The notes under the pieces were generated by a model, which worked only from the letters and a program-made list of their open reading frames with translations, was not told the DNA's origin and ran no database searches. Shown here in pieces: positions 24,553 to 35,296 of a stretch of 64,000 nucleotides of DNA (positions are counted from its first letter, which is position 1; each line of letters starts with the position of its first letter). Source of the stretch: Stenocarpella maydis (Eukaryota > Ascomycota > Sordariomycetes > Diaporthales > Diaporthaceae); contig NQMI01000144.1 in assembly GCA_002270565.1 (NCBI GenBank), forward strand, positions 51,913 through 115,912, in the 5' to 3' direction. A program made the translations under genes and the position numbers.

Positions 24553-24829
24553 GTTGCCAGTCAATAGGTCTGAGAGGATGGCCGTCTCGAAAGTCTCCCA
24601 TAACCTGGCTGCGCTAGCTTGAGGTGCATACTGAGGAGGCACTGAGAACACGTGGTCTTTTCCACGGTGATATTTACCGATTGGAACGGCCTTCTTCTAT
24701 ATGAGTGCTAGAGAAAATTACTTCAACAGATTGTAATGGCGGTTCCAGGGTTTTTTACAATAACGTCCTCAACCCACTTATGGGCCACCCCCTAATTCAG
24801 GCCGCCTTTCCCACACAAACTAACACTCT

Positions 24830-25275
24830 TTAACAGCCCATATTAAATCTAAATAGAATTTAAAAAAAGAAACTTCAATTCTTTTAAATTTACATATTGT
24901 TTTAATAATAATTTAAGTGGAAATTCTCATTTATAAGCATTTCTAATAGTAATATCTTTTTTAAAAAAATTATCTTTTTAAAATATTAAGGATTCTTGGT
25001 ATTTTCTATATAAATATTAATATTTTAAATATAGCGGCTGGGCTTTATATACTGCTTAAAGCTTTATATCTTTGATTTAGAATTCTAGGCTTTTAGCTGA
25101 TTAGTTTATTATATAAGCAGTCTCCTGATTTATATGATATAAAACTTTAAGTTTAATTTCTTTTTGAAAAAAAATAATATTATTACTATTTATTTTTATT
25201 TACGTTTTTATATTGTAACATATTTATTTCTTTATATATATTTAAAGATTAAGTATCTATCTACCTTCCGTTCTA
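24830..25275. repeat. AT-rich block, probable RIP-degraded repeat
   Basis: The block is almost free of G and C, with many TA-rich hexamers and no open frame of useful length. Such islands in filamentous fungi usually are transposon copies after heavy C-to-T mutation. No terminal repeats can be made out, so the element class is unknown. Confidence 0.6.
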
Positions 25276-25436
25276 CAAGCCCAGGTAGCATACACTCAAC
25301 CTCAAAAGACCAAGGTATGGCTATTGGGGCCGTACCGATTGCTCGTGCCACGCATCCCTTCGATCCTCTGGGACTTCCCTACCTTGTTTCCATCAACCTC
25401 GACAGCCCAGCCCGTATTGCTGTTGCAGTGATCTTC

Positions 25437-26099
25437 CTATAAGTCCGCCGCCACACGTTCCTGCCCTCCTGGATCCTCGAGATGTTTTATACGCTTTGGT
25501 TCGTGCCTAGGATCCTTGTCTAGCCTCAGCAACCTTTTCATTTCAGTGTATAGTATAAGGCAAGGATGACTCACTTCTATTGAATCTGAACCTTGATGTG
25601 AGTCATTGTTTCTTGTCTTCCGCTTTTTGGTCGGTTTGCTCAATGATGGCCGGTGAGTGGCTGTGGGAGACGCTTGGTCAGACTGTGGTCGAGGAAGGAC
25701 TTGGGCAGAGGACACAGCTTGCAGTTGCTGAGAGTGCCGCACGATCGCATGTGAGGATGACGCTGGCTTGTTTGACGACGGTGGGGGCGGCGTAGATTCG
25801 GAGCAGCCAGATGTGACTGCTTGTGCCGACGAAATTGGTTTGGTTGGTGATTTAGATACAGGTTTGTCCCCACCCCGCTGTTCCTTACATAACGGGAGCT
25901 TCATGGTGTACCAGGAATAGTTTCCTGCGGTGACAACGATATTGTGGGTATTGGGCTCCTCGTTTTTGACTTAAATAGTGACGCTAAGCTCGGAGAGCTT
26001 GGTTTTGTCGTACTCGCAGTCGATGGAAATGAAAGTGATGGGTTCTGTGTCTGCTCTCTTCTAAAGCTCGCGAAGAAGGAAACGATAATAGCTGGTGTT
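25437..26099 (-). pseudogene. decayed Gfd2-like / DEDD-type nuclease-fold frame
   Basis: Read on the minus strand, one frame runs from about 26099 to 25437 with two internal stops, TAG at 26061-26063 and TAA at 25971-25973. Between them lies FISIDCEYDKTKLSELSVTI, which resembles the first strand and Asp-x-Glu motif of the RNase H-like domain shared by fungal Gfd2/YDR514C-type proteins. Downstream is a Ser/Pro/Lys-rich tail. Both stops could arise from glutamine codons by single C-to-T changes (CAG to TAG, CAA to TAA), the signature of RIP. The domain assignment rests on one motif, and the upstream part is not recognisable. Confidence 0.45.
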
Positions 26100-26507
26100 G
26101 GCCCAGTAAGCTTAGCCTCCGTCTGAAGGGTTGCCAGGCTTCCGCATATTTTGCTGAGAATTGTACCTGAGACGCGTCGTTAGGAGGTTGGAAGCCCTTG
26201 GGTATAGGTAGGTGGGATACAACGTGACCTACCACTGGTCCGTTTGATGAAAACAGCCTGAACCCCCACCAATTGACACTAAGGTTGAGCTGCTGTACGA
26301 ACTGGATAGTCGAACAACAGGAGAGTGGAAGGTTGGTGTCTGAAAAAGGAGGATGGTTAAGAGGCTGGAGCGGAAGGTCGGGAAAGTGAAGCTTGGAAGG
26401 ATGGAGGTTCGGAAGGTGGGAGGTTTCTAGCCTACAACAGAACCTTGGAAGGTTGGAGGAATCGAGGTTCGAGGGTGCGAGGCTGGGGGTAAATAGGGGC
26501 GCAACCA

Positions 26508-26583
26508 CCAGTGACTGCGACCAGTGATTGTAAACAGTGACTGTAAACAGTGACCGCAGGCGGACTACAAACAGTGACTGCAC
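26508..26583. repeat. 13-bp imperfect tandem repeat
   Basis: Units of the form CAGTGAYTGTAAA occur at 26522 and 26535, with degenerate copies at 26508, 26548 and 26571. Just to the left, 26330-26475 is a purine-rich stretch with recurrent GGAAGGT. It lies beyond the 3' end of the polymerase gene. Confidence 0.75.
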
Positions 26584-26693
26584 AAGCGATTGGCGGTGGC
26601 CCATGCCCTGCTGCAACGTTGCTGCCAGATACCACCAATCTCTGCTGTATGTTTCTCAAGGGGACGTGATGGACGCCGTCTCATGCAAGAGGA

Positions 26694-28561
26694 TTACGCT
26701 GGTTCCCTACACCTCCATGGCTCCTCCAAAGCGTGATATCGCTGGTGCGCAGACATTGCAAACGCAGGAAGATAGTGACCGCACCTGGGACATGCCTGGC
26801 TCCCATCCTCGTCACCCCAGGCTTCCGATCCAGATTCTGATGCATAGCCGTCCCCGACATCCATCTCATCACCACCGGCTGCCGTGAGACTCGAGCCCGA
26901 CCTGCGAACTTCACCTCCTAAGTTTGAAGCCTGACCCGTCCTTGGCGGCGTCTCGCTCCCATCATCGTAGACCCTAAACTCACGCAGGACCTCGTCCTGC
27001 TTCTTGAACATCCGCGAGATATCCCTCCCGCTTCCGGCTGCGTCCTCGGTCGCTGCGAGGGTCATGTTTGCCACGCAAATGTTGACCATCCCAATGTTCC
27101 AGCCTTCGGTCTTGTCTGGATTGAGCAGGCGGAACATGGGCAGCAGCGCCTCTTTTAAAAGCCTCCCGACTATGATCTCATGGTCGACATCGTGGAAAAC
27201 AAATGTGGGTAGGGGCTGGCTTCGACTGGCCCTGCCCCAATTGTAGGGTGTGCCCTCGTTGGGCGACGTCTTTGGGCGGGTTGACAGGCGGAGCGTCTTG
27301 GGGTGGGCCAGCCACTTGGTGCGCCTGGGGCCCTCAACAGACACCGGGGAGTCTTTGTCCGGTTCCTCGACTTCAGTCAGGTCAACATGCATGCGCCTCA
27401 ACAGAGACGCCGCAAGCTTTAGCAGCTCGCGTTCAACTTCAGCAGGTGTGTTTAGCCCTCCCTTCGGCCCGGGGTACGTGTCCTCAATAGAGATCTGTGT
27501 TGGGATGAGGCTTGCGGTCTTGACATCCGAGTCGTCAACTCCATGCAGAAGGGCCCACACCTTCTCCCCGATGCCTTTCTCGGCCCCGGGGCGGCTACCC
27601 AGAAGCTTTTCTAGCATATGGGCAGAGACCTCGCCTCGATTTCTGAACTCCCCCACTGTTACGACGGACCCGTTGACGAACTTGTCCGTGTCTGCGTCTT
27701 TTCCGAGGAAATAGCTCTCCAGCGTGTGTGTTATCCTGCCTCCTATTCCCGGAACCTGACGGAGAGCATGCGAGTCCATAAACCTAAGTATCTCATCTTC
27801 ATGAAGCGAAAGAAGTGTCGTCTGGTTCCTCGGCTTGTTCGCAGTGCCTGCCAACTTACTCAGGACCTTGTTTGTTGAGATGCCGCACGCCGATGTGTAA
27901 CCCTCTTCCTCTACCCTCAGGCGGATATGCCTTGCCAGGTGCGACGCGAGGACAAGCCTGACGAACAGGAAGTTGTCATGATTGTCTTTTCCATGGCCAC
28001 TGCCAGTAACGCAGCCTGCGATGGCGGTAGCATCGAAGCTGAAGCCTTTCTCAGGGTCGTCCTTCGACAGGCAGAAGAACGATTCCGGCAACGCGTTACG
28101 GTTTAGTAGACCGACGTTGAATTCGACCAGGTCGGTAACATCCAGGAAGACCTCATCCAGCCCCAGGCGCTCAGCCTTCTTGTTCCACGAGTACGACCTC
28201 AAGATGCCGTACAGCTTCTTGGAGACATCTCTGAACGCAGACAGGTCCTCGCCATCAGCGAGCACCAGGTCCGGGCAGATCCTCTTGGCGTCAGAGATGA
28301 GCTGCAGCTTCTTGACTCCGCGCCTCCGCGCCTCATAGTTGCATGTCGCGAGGATGCTCTTCTGCTTGATGCCAAGCGGGAGTGACCGGAGCGCCGGCTG
28401 GGCATTCTCAACGACCTGTGCGTAGAAGCAGTCGTAATCCTGGCGGGAGTCGTCAGCGCGTCGTCCAGGGGCGAGATATTATGCGGGTGGGCCCTCACGA
28501 AATGCAGGATGACCCTGTCTTGCTTCCTTCGAGGTGATTTCCTCCTCACAGCATGTTCCAT
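26694..28561 (-). CDS. Y-family translesion DNA polymerase, iota-like, 602 aa
   Basis: Two exons, 28499-28561 and 26694-28439, flank a 59-nt intron (donor GTGAGG, branch CTGAC, acceptor CAG). The join gives VILHFDYDCFYAQV, the first catalytic motif with metal-binding D22 and D24. The second motif is ERLGLDEVFLDVTD, with D116 and E117. NYEARRRGV is the fingers segment, and GISTNKVLSKLAGTANKPRNQT is the Y-family palm signature. Two helix-hairpin-helix turns (QVPGIGGR and GIGEKVW) and a little-finger domain follow. The form LGLDEVFLDVT rather than SIDEAYLD favours the iota branch over eta or kappa. Near the C-terminus, C571, C574, H586 and H590 make a UBZ-like zinc finger that in relatives binds ubiquitinated PCNA. 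The enzyme would bypass damaged template bases in the nucleus. Confidence 0.9.
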
Positions 28562-29452
28562 CGTGTCCTCTCGTGTCCGAGCCTGATCGCGAACCCCATG
28601 ACGTTGCGACGGTGAGCAGGTAGCAATCTACCCGAGTAAGTCAGGGAATGACTGATTTGCGGAGGTGATCTCAGGATGTCGCATGATGCTGGTGATGGGA
28701 CAAGGACGCGTCCACTTGGACGCGGTTGAAAGTGAATGTGGGGGGATTTGGTGAGCGTCCCCTTGCTGACTCATCATCATGCCAGCTCCAGGCCTAGGTA
28801 TCAGTCTCAGCTCCTTTTCCATCTTTGCCTTCACTTGCGGGCTCGGAAGTAGAACATGTAAATGGTCGTCAAATCCAAGGATCAAACAGCATTATGGAAC
28901 CGTGGTTGGGTCGTTTCAAGCTATGGGCGCAAGCATGTCTCGGAGGCTTTGTAATTCCACACGATGAGATGCTTTGAGGGTGAGATGCTGCACGTGCGAA
29001 AAGACTTTTGACACCAAACCGCATGGCACCTTTTCGATGGGCTGGCTCGGGCATGCCAATGCCGTTCGATCTTGGAATTCTGGACTATGCTAGGATCGTG
29101 GTGAAAATCATGGATTTATTGGATGGCCAAGATGGGGTGCTGAACCATATGGCGCCCATCGATACCAGACAGTCGAGTATACTACCGCAGGAGAAGACAC
29201 AGGCGCAAGACCAAGTTACTCTGGTAGTCCCGTCAGTGCCGCCCCGTGATAGTCAGTCGGAAACGCAAGGCACCGGTACCATACATCCATAAGGAAATAA
29301 TATTCCCCTTTGGCACTGATATCCCCGACAATGCATCTCTAGCTGACGCAGGGTGCAATTTGGGCTTCCAACAAAGGTCTCTGAGGAAAGGTCTATCCAG
29401 ATGATCTTTTGTACTTCGCAATTATTTGAAAGATCCCACTCGTGGCATGAAC
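28562..29452. other. intergenic region, no convincing gene
   Basis: This 0.9-kb stretch lies between the polymerase start and the 3' end of the aminopeptidase gene. Short frames on both strands lack domains. CCTAGGTA occurs at 28793-28800. Confidence 0.5.
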
Positions 29453-30877
29453 TTACATGGGAGCACTGTCGCCTCCACATTCCGGGGCCGTGGGCTTTGC
29501 CCCGTCGTCAGACACGGGCATCGGCACTGGGCCGCCTGGGGACTTCTTATTGCCTGCAGTCAAGACCTCGACGCCGGTCTCCGTGACAAGCAACGTGTGT
29601 TCTGTGCGATTAATTCCACAATTTCGAGTCAGCGCCAAGCTACGACCTCGGGGAAATAATTCTCACTCACCAAACTGAGCAGTCCACTTGCCATCGGCCG
29701 TCACATTGGTCCAGCCGTCAGGCCAGTACACCTCGCGGGGCTTCCCCAGCGCAAGTATCGGCTCGATGGTAAAAGCCATGCCGGGCTTGCACACCCCGAC
29801 GGCCTTGTTCTTTGCATAGTGCGGGATCCACGGCGGCGGGTGGAACTCGGTGTTGATGCCGTGGCCGCCCCAGGTGGCGACCACGCTGCAGCCCCTGGAC
29901 CGGGCGTGCGCCTCGATGACCTTGCCGAACTCGCGTATCGGGGTCCCCGGCTTGGCGATCTCGATCGCCTTGTCCAGGCACTCCCTCGTGGTCTCGACCA
30001 CGCGGACCGCCTCCGGGTTGGCCCGGGCTCGGTCGCCGATGTAGTACGTCTCGTTCAGGTCGGCGTGGTAGCCGCCGTGGTACAGGGAGATGTCGAGGTT
30101 GAGGATATCGCCATCGAGGAGCACCCGCTGGTCGGGTATCCCGTGGCATATAACCTCGTTTGGGGAAGTGCACAGTGACTTGGGGAAGTGATTATAGTTC
30201 AAAGGAGACGGATATGCCTGGCAAGGTTAGTAATAAGCAAACCCGGTCCGAATACGGCAGGTCATGGTGCTCACGTCTCGTTCTACACAAGCCCTATGGC
30301 ACACCTCGTCAAGGTAGTCCGTGGTGATGCCCGGCTTCAGCTCTGCAGCGGTGATATCCAATACTTCCCGAGCCAGTCGGCAGACCTTGCGCATCCCACC
30401 GCGTGCCGCCTCGTCCAGAATATCGATTCTGAGCCTGTTGAGGCGGTTCTCACGCGCCGGTATGCCCGTCTCGGCCCAGTCAGGGCGCTTTATGGACTTG
30501 GGCAGGGTGCGCCTGGGCGACAGGGGATAGACGGGCCGCACAGGGCCGGTAAAGGGGAATGCCGGGAATGGGTTGTACAGTCGGCTACCTGGGCATGGTC
30601 AGTCTCGAGGTCTTGAGAATGGCACCTGTCTCTTACTTTGTGTCACCTTGTGTGTGGTCTTATGTTGGCTCTGGACAGGGCGAATTGATCAACTTGAGGC
30701 CTTGTTGAGGATGTAGAGGACTCTTGAACCGACCCAATTCCTCTTGAAGCAATCCTGGGAGCAGAAATAGCTATCGTTGACGCCGGACTTTAGACATGTC
30801 GGGCATTGCAAGTTGCCGGCATCATCTGCGCAGTCCGCTCCGATGCACTTCCGGGTATTTGGTTTGCTGTCTGCCAT
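29453..30877 (-). CDS. MAP1: type I methionine aminopeptidase (MetAP1), 395 aa
   Basis: Five exons on the minus strand (30734-30877, 30637-30670, 30275-30588, 29671-30217, 29453-29601) keep frame throughout. The enzyme removes initiator methionine from nascent chains at the ribosome. Residues 11-45 form the N-terminal zinc-finger pair typical of eukaryotic MetAP1 (CIGADC, CPTCLK, YFCSQDCFKRNW). Exon 2 has only 34 bases and links it to the PFPAFPFTGPVRPVYPLSP linker. The pita-bread catalytic domain shows metal ligands in LNLDISLYHGGYHADLNETY (two Asp), GHGINTEFH (His), AFTIEPIL (Glu) and QFEHTLLVTE (Glu). The first intron uses an unusual donor, GTCGGT, chosen because no other GT preserves the frame; the others are standard. 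Length is normal for fungal MetAP1. Confidence 0.95.
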
Positions 30878-31750
30878 GTGAGGTCTCGGGATTATCCAGT
30901 AGCGTGGTCTGAGGATGGGTTATTTAGAGCAGAGACGCGACTGGGATAAGTTATTGGCAATAAAAGAAATGAGGATACGAAACCAAGCTGATGGAACTAA
31001 AAATGTCTGAATACATATGAAGCGATGTACTTGATATACTTAGGCAAGTTGTTGTTGACGAGTCGTGTGTGGTCCATGTCAGCCGGGCCGGCCCACACCA
31101 TCAGGGCTCGCGCCCTTTTGTCGTGAGATGGGCGGGTGCATGAAGACGCCGGAGAGGAGGCGTGCTGTGGTTGGCTGTCCAAGCCACCGGAGATGGTCGA
31201 GCACACTTATTTGTGGCACGCGGCCACCTGTTGTTCATAGCGTCGCAGTCATGGGCAGACATCCATCGTGGATGAAACTATGGATCCTCAAAAACAGTCA
31301 AGCCATGGTCTCGCGGTGCGGCGGACATGGGCTCGGGATGTTGCCCGTGTCCCGGCCGAGAGCGATTGAGCACTACACCCTGGCCCCGAGTGGCTGGTAG
31401 CAGAGGCCCTCTAGTGGCAGGACTAGGAGGCTTGCCCCAACTCCGGGCCAAATAGCCGCGGCGAATAAGCGTCTGACGCCCGCTTAGTTGCGCCAACTCG
31501 GGACTGGTTGGATGACCCGCGTGTTCCGCGGCAAGTGTGCTGGCACTCGACCTTGATCCTTCAGGACATTGGGGCAGATCCCTTTGCAGGCAGTCATCAT
31601 CACCGCCTTTTGCCATGGGCCCCAGTAATCACCATCCTCCTCTGCCCGGGTCAGCCCATTCCCGACTGACTACTGACTGCCCGTGCACATCGTCCCAACC
31701 TTGGAAGCGGGACCGGGACCAGGTGGGACGAAGCAGCCGCAGCAGGCGGA

Positions 31751-31780
31751 GCAGGACGGGGCAGGACGGGGCAGGACGGG
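31751..31780. repeat. 10-bp tandem repeat GCAGGACGGG, three units
   Basis: Three exact copies are head to tail, preceded by related GCAGGCGGA sequence. The strand is G-rich. Confidence 0.85.
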
Positions 31781-32183
31781 GCGAGGGAAGGGAAGGCCGA
31801 CTTGTTGCTTCGGACGAGACGAGGAGAAGGGCAGAACGAACGGCTCTGGAAGAACAAGGTGGACGGGAAGAAAAAAGAGGAGCTCACGGTTGGTGTTGGG
31901 ACTTGCGGTAGTAGACGCCATTGTGATGTGGCAGCCAGCAGGATGCATGTGGAGGCAGTGATTGGCGGCTTGCCCGCCCGCCTCTGCATGGGCACGGCGC
32001 TTAAGGTTCGCACTCTGCAGCAAAACTAGGCCACATCCAGCCGGCGCTACAGCCAACCACGTTGGCCCTGCCGTCTCGACGACGACGACGATTGTGCCAA
32101 CGGCGGAGAATGCGGAGAGGTCAGAGGATGGGGCACGGCAAGCACGGGAAGCCCGAAGGCTGGTGTCTTGTGCGGCGGGGGAG

Positions 32184-32220
32184 NCTGTCTCTTATACACA
32201 TCTAGATGTGTATAAGAGAC

Positions 32221-32222
<2 letters not shown>
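32184..32222. other. N plus Nextera mate-pair junction adapter (assembly artefact)
   Basis: One ambiguous base is followed at 32185-32222 by CTGTCTCTTATACACATCT and its exact reverse complement, giving the 38-base circularisation junction of two Tn5 mosaic ends used in Nextera mate-pair libraries. It is not a natural transposon. Bases on either side came from the two ends of a library fragment and were not necessarily adjacent in the genome. Confidence 0.97.

Positions 32223-32252
<30 letters not shown>
32223..32252. repeat. GT dinucleotide microsatellite next to the adapter
   Basis: About 15 GT units directly follow the adapter. Low-complexity sequence at this point may explain why the assembler failed to trim or resolve the junction. 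Confidence 0.9.
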
Positions 32253-32254
<2 letters not shown>

Positions 32255-32944
32255 CATCGCAGCGCGTCTATTGTCTATTGTATATTGTATATTGTATTAC
32301 ATGCGTGTGTGGTGTGCTGTTCCGTCTGTGTGTGCATTAGCCTGGAGGCGCTTCCACCCCTTGAAAAGAAATACACCTCTGCATGCCTCGCTTCTTCTTC
32401 TTCCCTGTCTGTCCCTTGTTCTTGCGAGATTGCCGCCAATCAACCAGGCCCCCCCCTGCTCGTCTCCTGCCTCTCTTCCAGCACCTCTGCCGTATATACT
32501 AATAGTACCTACCTGGGTGCTCGAAGTATATAGCCGCCGCCTCGCGTCTGCATGCAACTCTGTCCCAACACTTACTCGCCCGACCAGAATACTCTTGCTG
32601 CTGCTGCTTGCCCGTTCCCTCGCGCATTCCGAATTGCCTCAGCCCACCTCGTCGTCACCCCAAGCAGTCGGGTTCTGGTCCTGGCCCGGCCGGTGACAGA
32701 CCTGGAAGCCAAAGCCGCCTGGGCTGTTACAGAGTCGATGTCGAGCATCCTCGGCGAGCGGAGCCACCCTCTAATGTTTCACGCGTAAAGTTTCGACTCG
32801 AATCACACCCTCCCCCTTTCACTGCCACTCCCGAGCGCCTCCTGCTTGGTAATAAAGCCAAGCCCATTCTCCCTCATCCGGCCCTCGCTGCTGCCGCGGC
32901 GTTTTCGCCTCCGCCTCGCCTCTCTTCTCCATCCGCATCCAGCA

Positions 32945-34579
32945 ATGTCGGCTCAGCAGAACCCTCCAAAGAGACCGCGGCTGTCGCTCCAGATCAAGAC
33001 GATAGCCAATGGCCACAACCTCAGGGGCTCCAGGACGGTAGCAGCAGCGGTCAACCCGACCTCGCCCACTGCCTTCAACACCCTGTCCAATGTCTACGTC
33101 ACTGCCATCGACCGGGCCACGCCCGTCACCGCAATCAACACCTCGGCCAGCCTGCCTCTAAAGATACAGACCCAGGACCTCGGCAGCAAGGACCACCTGC
33201 ACCGCGCCTCACACACGCCCCATGCCTCGACATACCTGGACACGCCCCTCACGGCCCAGCCGCTATCGCCAGGAGCGATGGCACCGGCCCCCGTGCAGTT
33301 CCCCAGCACCATGACAGCAACCCCGCCCCTGTCGTCCGGGCCCGTCGACGACAGCGACCCCAAGCCCTTCTCCTTCTCGCCAAGGGACACGGCCGCCGCC
33401 GCCGCCGAGGGAACATTCTCGAACCCCTCCTGGGCACAGGGCGGCGCCCTGCCCCCGTCGTCCGCCTCGACCCCGACGGGGGCTTCGCGCCGCCGCGCCA
33501 CGCTGCCCCTGAGCGTGGTGTCGGGCCCGTCGTCCTCGGGCATGGCCGCCCTCCCCTACATGCGCAACCGCTCCCTGCACAGCATCCTGCGCAACTCGCC
33601 GCTGCCGCCGCCCACGGCCAGGACCCCCATCTCCCCGCGCCGCCAGTCCCTGCGCCTCGCCGAGAAGGCCGCCCGCCGCGTCGGCTACGGGAGCCCCATC
33701 GAGCAGGAGATCATCACAAACGAGTACGTGCGGTCGCACATCGACCTGCTGGCCGACGAGGCCTCGCCCCGGTCCGCGACGTCCCCCTCCAGCACCACCC
33801 CCCTGAGCTCCCTGCCACCGCCGGGGGACGGCGGCGGCGGGAGCAGCAGCAGCAGCAGCCGCGACCAGATGGTCCTCGACACCGCCATGGCATACACGGG
33901 CGACGAGACCCGCGACGGCGGGCAGACCCCAGGGCCCTTTGAGGAGATGCGGAGGCGCATGGCAGGGCTGGTTACCAGGACGCCCACCTCGCCGACGGTG
34001 CCGCCTGCGCCGTCCTCGGGCGGCATCCGGAAGAGGAGGAAGACGGCCAGCAGGGACACCAAGAGGCGCTGGGTGTGGACCATCGGCACGCAGGACGACG
34101 ACGCAGACGACGGTGAGGTGGGCGGGGCCATCGCCGCCATACGGGCGGCGGCCAGGGCGCAGGCGCAGTCGCAGGCCGAGGGCCAGCCGCGGGGCACGGA
34201 TGGTGCTGCTCCTGCCGCCGCCGCCCCGCCCGCGGTAGAGCCCGTGGCGCAGTCGCTTGTGGAGATCCCGACGCCGAGCGTCGAGACGGCCGACGGGGCG
34301 GCGCACGAGGATGTGGTCATGTCCGAGTCGGACGCGGAGCCAGAAACAGAAGCAGAAACAGGGGCAGGAGGGGCCGCGGGCGCCGGCCGCGGGGACGGCG
34401 GCGCGCTGCTGACCGTGGGCACCGGTGTCGACATGGACATCGACCTGGTGACGCCGACGGTCGCGCGGAGGAACAACGCTGCCCACCTCAGGTCGCTGAG
34501 GCAGGACTCGGAGGGCCTGTTCAACTCCGAGACGGGGAGCAGGCGGGACACGCCGATTCCGGCCGACCTGGTCTCGTAG
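32945..34579 (+). CDS. basic/acidic low-complexity nuclear-type protein, 544 aa
   Basis: The frame is open upstream to 32846, but ATG 32945 (CAGCAATGTCG) begins a typical N-terminus, MSAQQNPPKRPRLSLQIKTI, with a basic cluster like a nuclear signal. Low-complexity Pro/Ser/Thr sequence fills residues 40-210. A more conserved-looking block at about 195-285 contains RNRSLHSILRNSPLPPP, SPRRQSLRLAEKAARRVGYG and the helix EQEIITNEYVRSHIDLL. Residues 350-390 hold a basic stretch (GGIRKRRKTASRDTKRRW) followed by VWTIGTQDDDADDGE. The remainder is acidic and Ala/Gly-rich. No catalytic motif is visible. A chromatin or cell-cycle regulator is possible, but I cannot support a function. Codon use matches the gene-dense parts. 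Confidence 0.8.
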   Translation: MSAQQNPPKRPRLSLQIKTIANGHNLRGSRTVAAAVNPTSPTAFNTLSNVYVTAIDRATPVTAINTSASLPLKIQTQDLGSKDHLHRASHTPHASTYLDTPLTAQPLSPGAMAPAPVQFPSTMTATPPLSSGPVDDSDPKPFSFSPRDTAAAAAEGTFSNPSWAQGGALPPSSASTPTGASRRRATLPLSVVSGPSSSGMAALPYMRNRSLHSILRNSPLPPPTARTPISPRRQSLRLAEKAARRVGYGSPIEQEIITNEYVRSHIDLLADEASPRSATSPSSTTPLSSLPPPGDGGGGSSSSSSRDQMVLDTAMAYTGDETRDGGQTPGPFEEMRRRMAGLVTRTPTSPTVPPAPSSGGIRKRRKTASRDTKRRWVWTIGTQDDDADDGEVGGAIAAIRAAARAQAQSQAEGQPRGTDGAAPAAAAPPAVEPVAQSLVEIPTPSVETADGAAHEDVVMSESDAEPETEAETGAGGAAGAGRGDGGALLTVGTGVDMDIDLVTPTVARRNNAAHLRSLRQDSEGLFNSETGSRRDTPIPADLVS

Positions 34580-35296
34580 GCGGGTTAGGCAGTGGTGCGG
34601 CCGTGGGTTTAGGTATGGTTGGATGCCCAGGAAGCAGTCTGGTGACTTGATGTCACCAGAGGCCGCGTCGTCAAACCCGGGTACGGAGTGAAGATATGCA
34701 AGACGATTTTGTACATGGCAAGAACATTGCGTTCGGTTTCCCGCTCAGTGGCATGGCCCCGGTAGTGGTTCATCGGCAATTCACATTTAGCATATACCAA
34801 GCGAGCATCACTGCGTTGGGACGGGGAGATCTGGTAATCTTATAGCGACCTCAGGGAAGCCAAATGGGATATCCGGTGGCAAATGACTTAGGGAGAACAT
34901 GTTCTCCGTGTTGTACGATCATGTTATCACGAGTTTACGATCGATCCAACACGAACATGAAGTCCATGTTGATGATTTGAGACGACCAATTCAATTTTGA
35001 TTTGTGTATTCTTTTAGACCACTGCAGTTAATCCGTGCTTCTGAGGGCCATGCTGCTGATGGTCTGGAAGACCAATATCATATTGGTGCCTGTAATGAAT
35101 GCCCCTGGACAAGCTTTTCCCCCCACACCACATTGTCTCGACCACAGTCTTCGTGAATAATCAAATAAGCAGCCTGGCGTCAACTGCGGTTCCTCAAACC
35201 TTCAGCGCAGCTCTAATAATCGGCAACGAAGCTATTAATACGCCCGGTCTCATGACCCCGTGTTACATCGCACCCAATTACATAATTGGTTATGGC
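34580..35296. other. convergent intergenic region, AT-leaning
   Basis: This is the 3' flank of two convergent genes. No supported frame or RNA was seen. Confidence 0.55.

Larger units (their letters stand above)
22196..25436. other. gene-poor region with decayed and AT-rich DNA
   Basis: No gene is secure here. The GC content drops after 22300, and short mixed frames occur on both strands. At 23611-23964 (minus) and 24070-24552 (plus) there are frames that might be remnants or small genes. From about 24830 to 25275 the sequence is overwhelmingly A and T, consistent with an old RIP-mutated repeat. Confidence 0.55.
30878..32944. other. intergenic region containing an assembly junction
   Basis: This contains the promoter side of MAP1 and, after the adapter at 32184-32222, the CT-rich leader of the 32945 gene. 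No gene is supported. Because the adapter marks an artificial join, the apparent spacing is unreliable. Confidence 0.55.

Noticed and set aside
6901..28561. Resolvase and Y-family polymerase as a DNA-repair cluster
   Set aside because: They are 17 kb apart with unrelated genes between. The co-location is probably chance.
32185..32222. Tn5-like inverted ends as a natural insertion sequence
   Set aside because: The two 19-base ends abut with nothing between them, which is the library junction and not a transposon.
33263..34486. 407-codon minus-strand frame
   Set aside because: Arg/Gly/His-rich shadow of the GC-rich 32945-34579 gene, with no domain.
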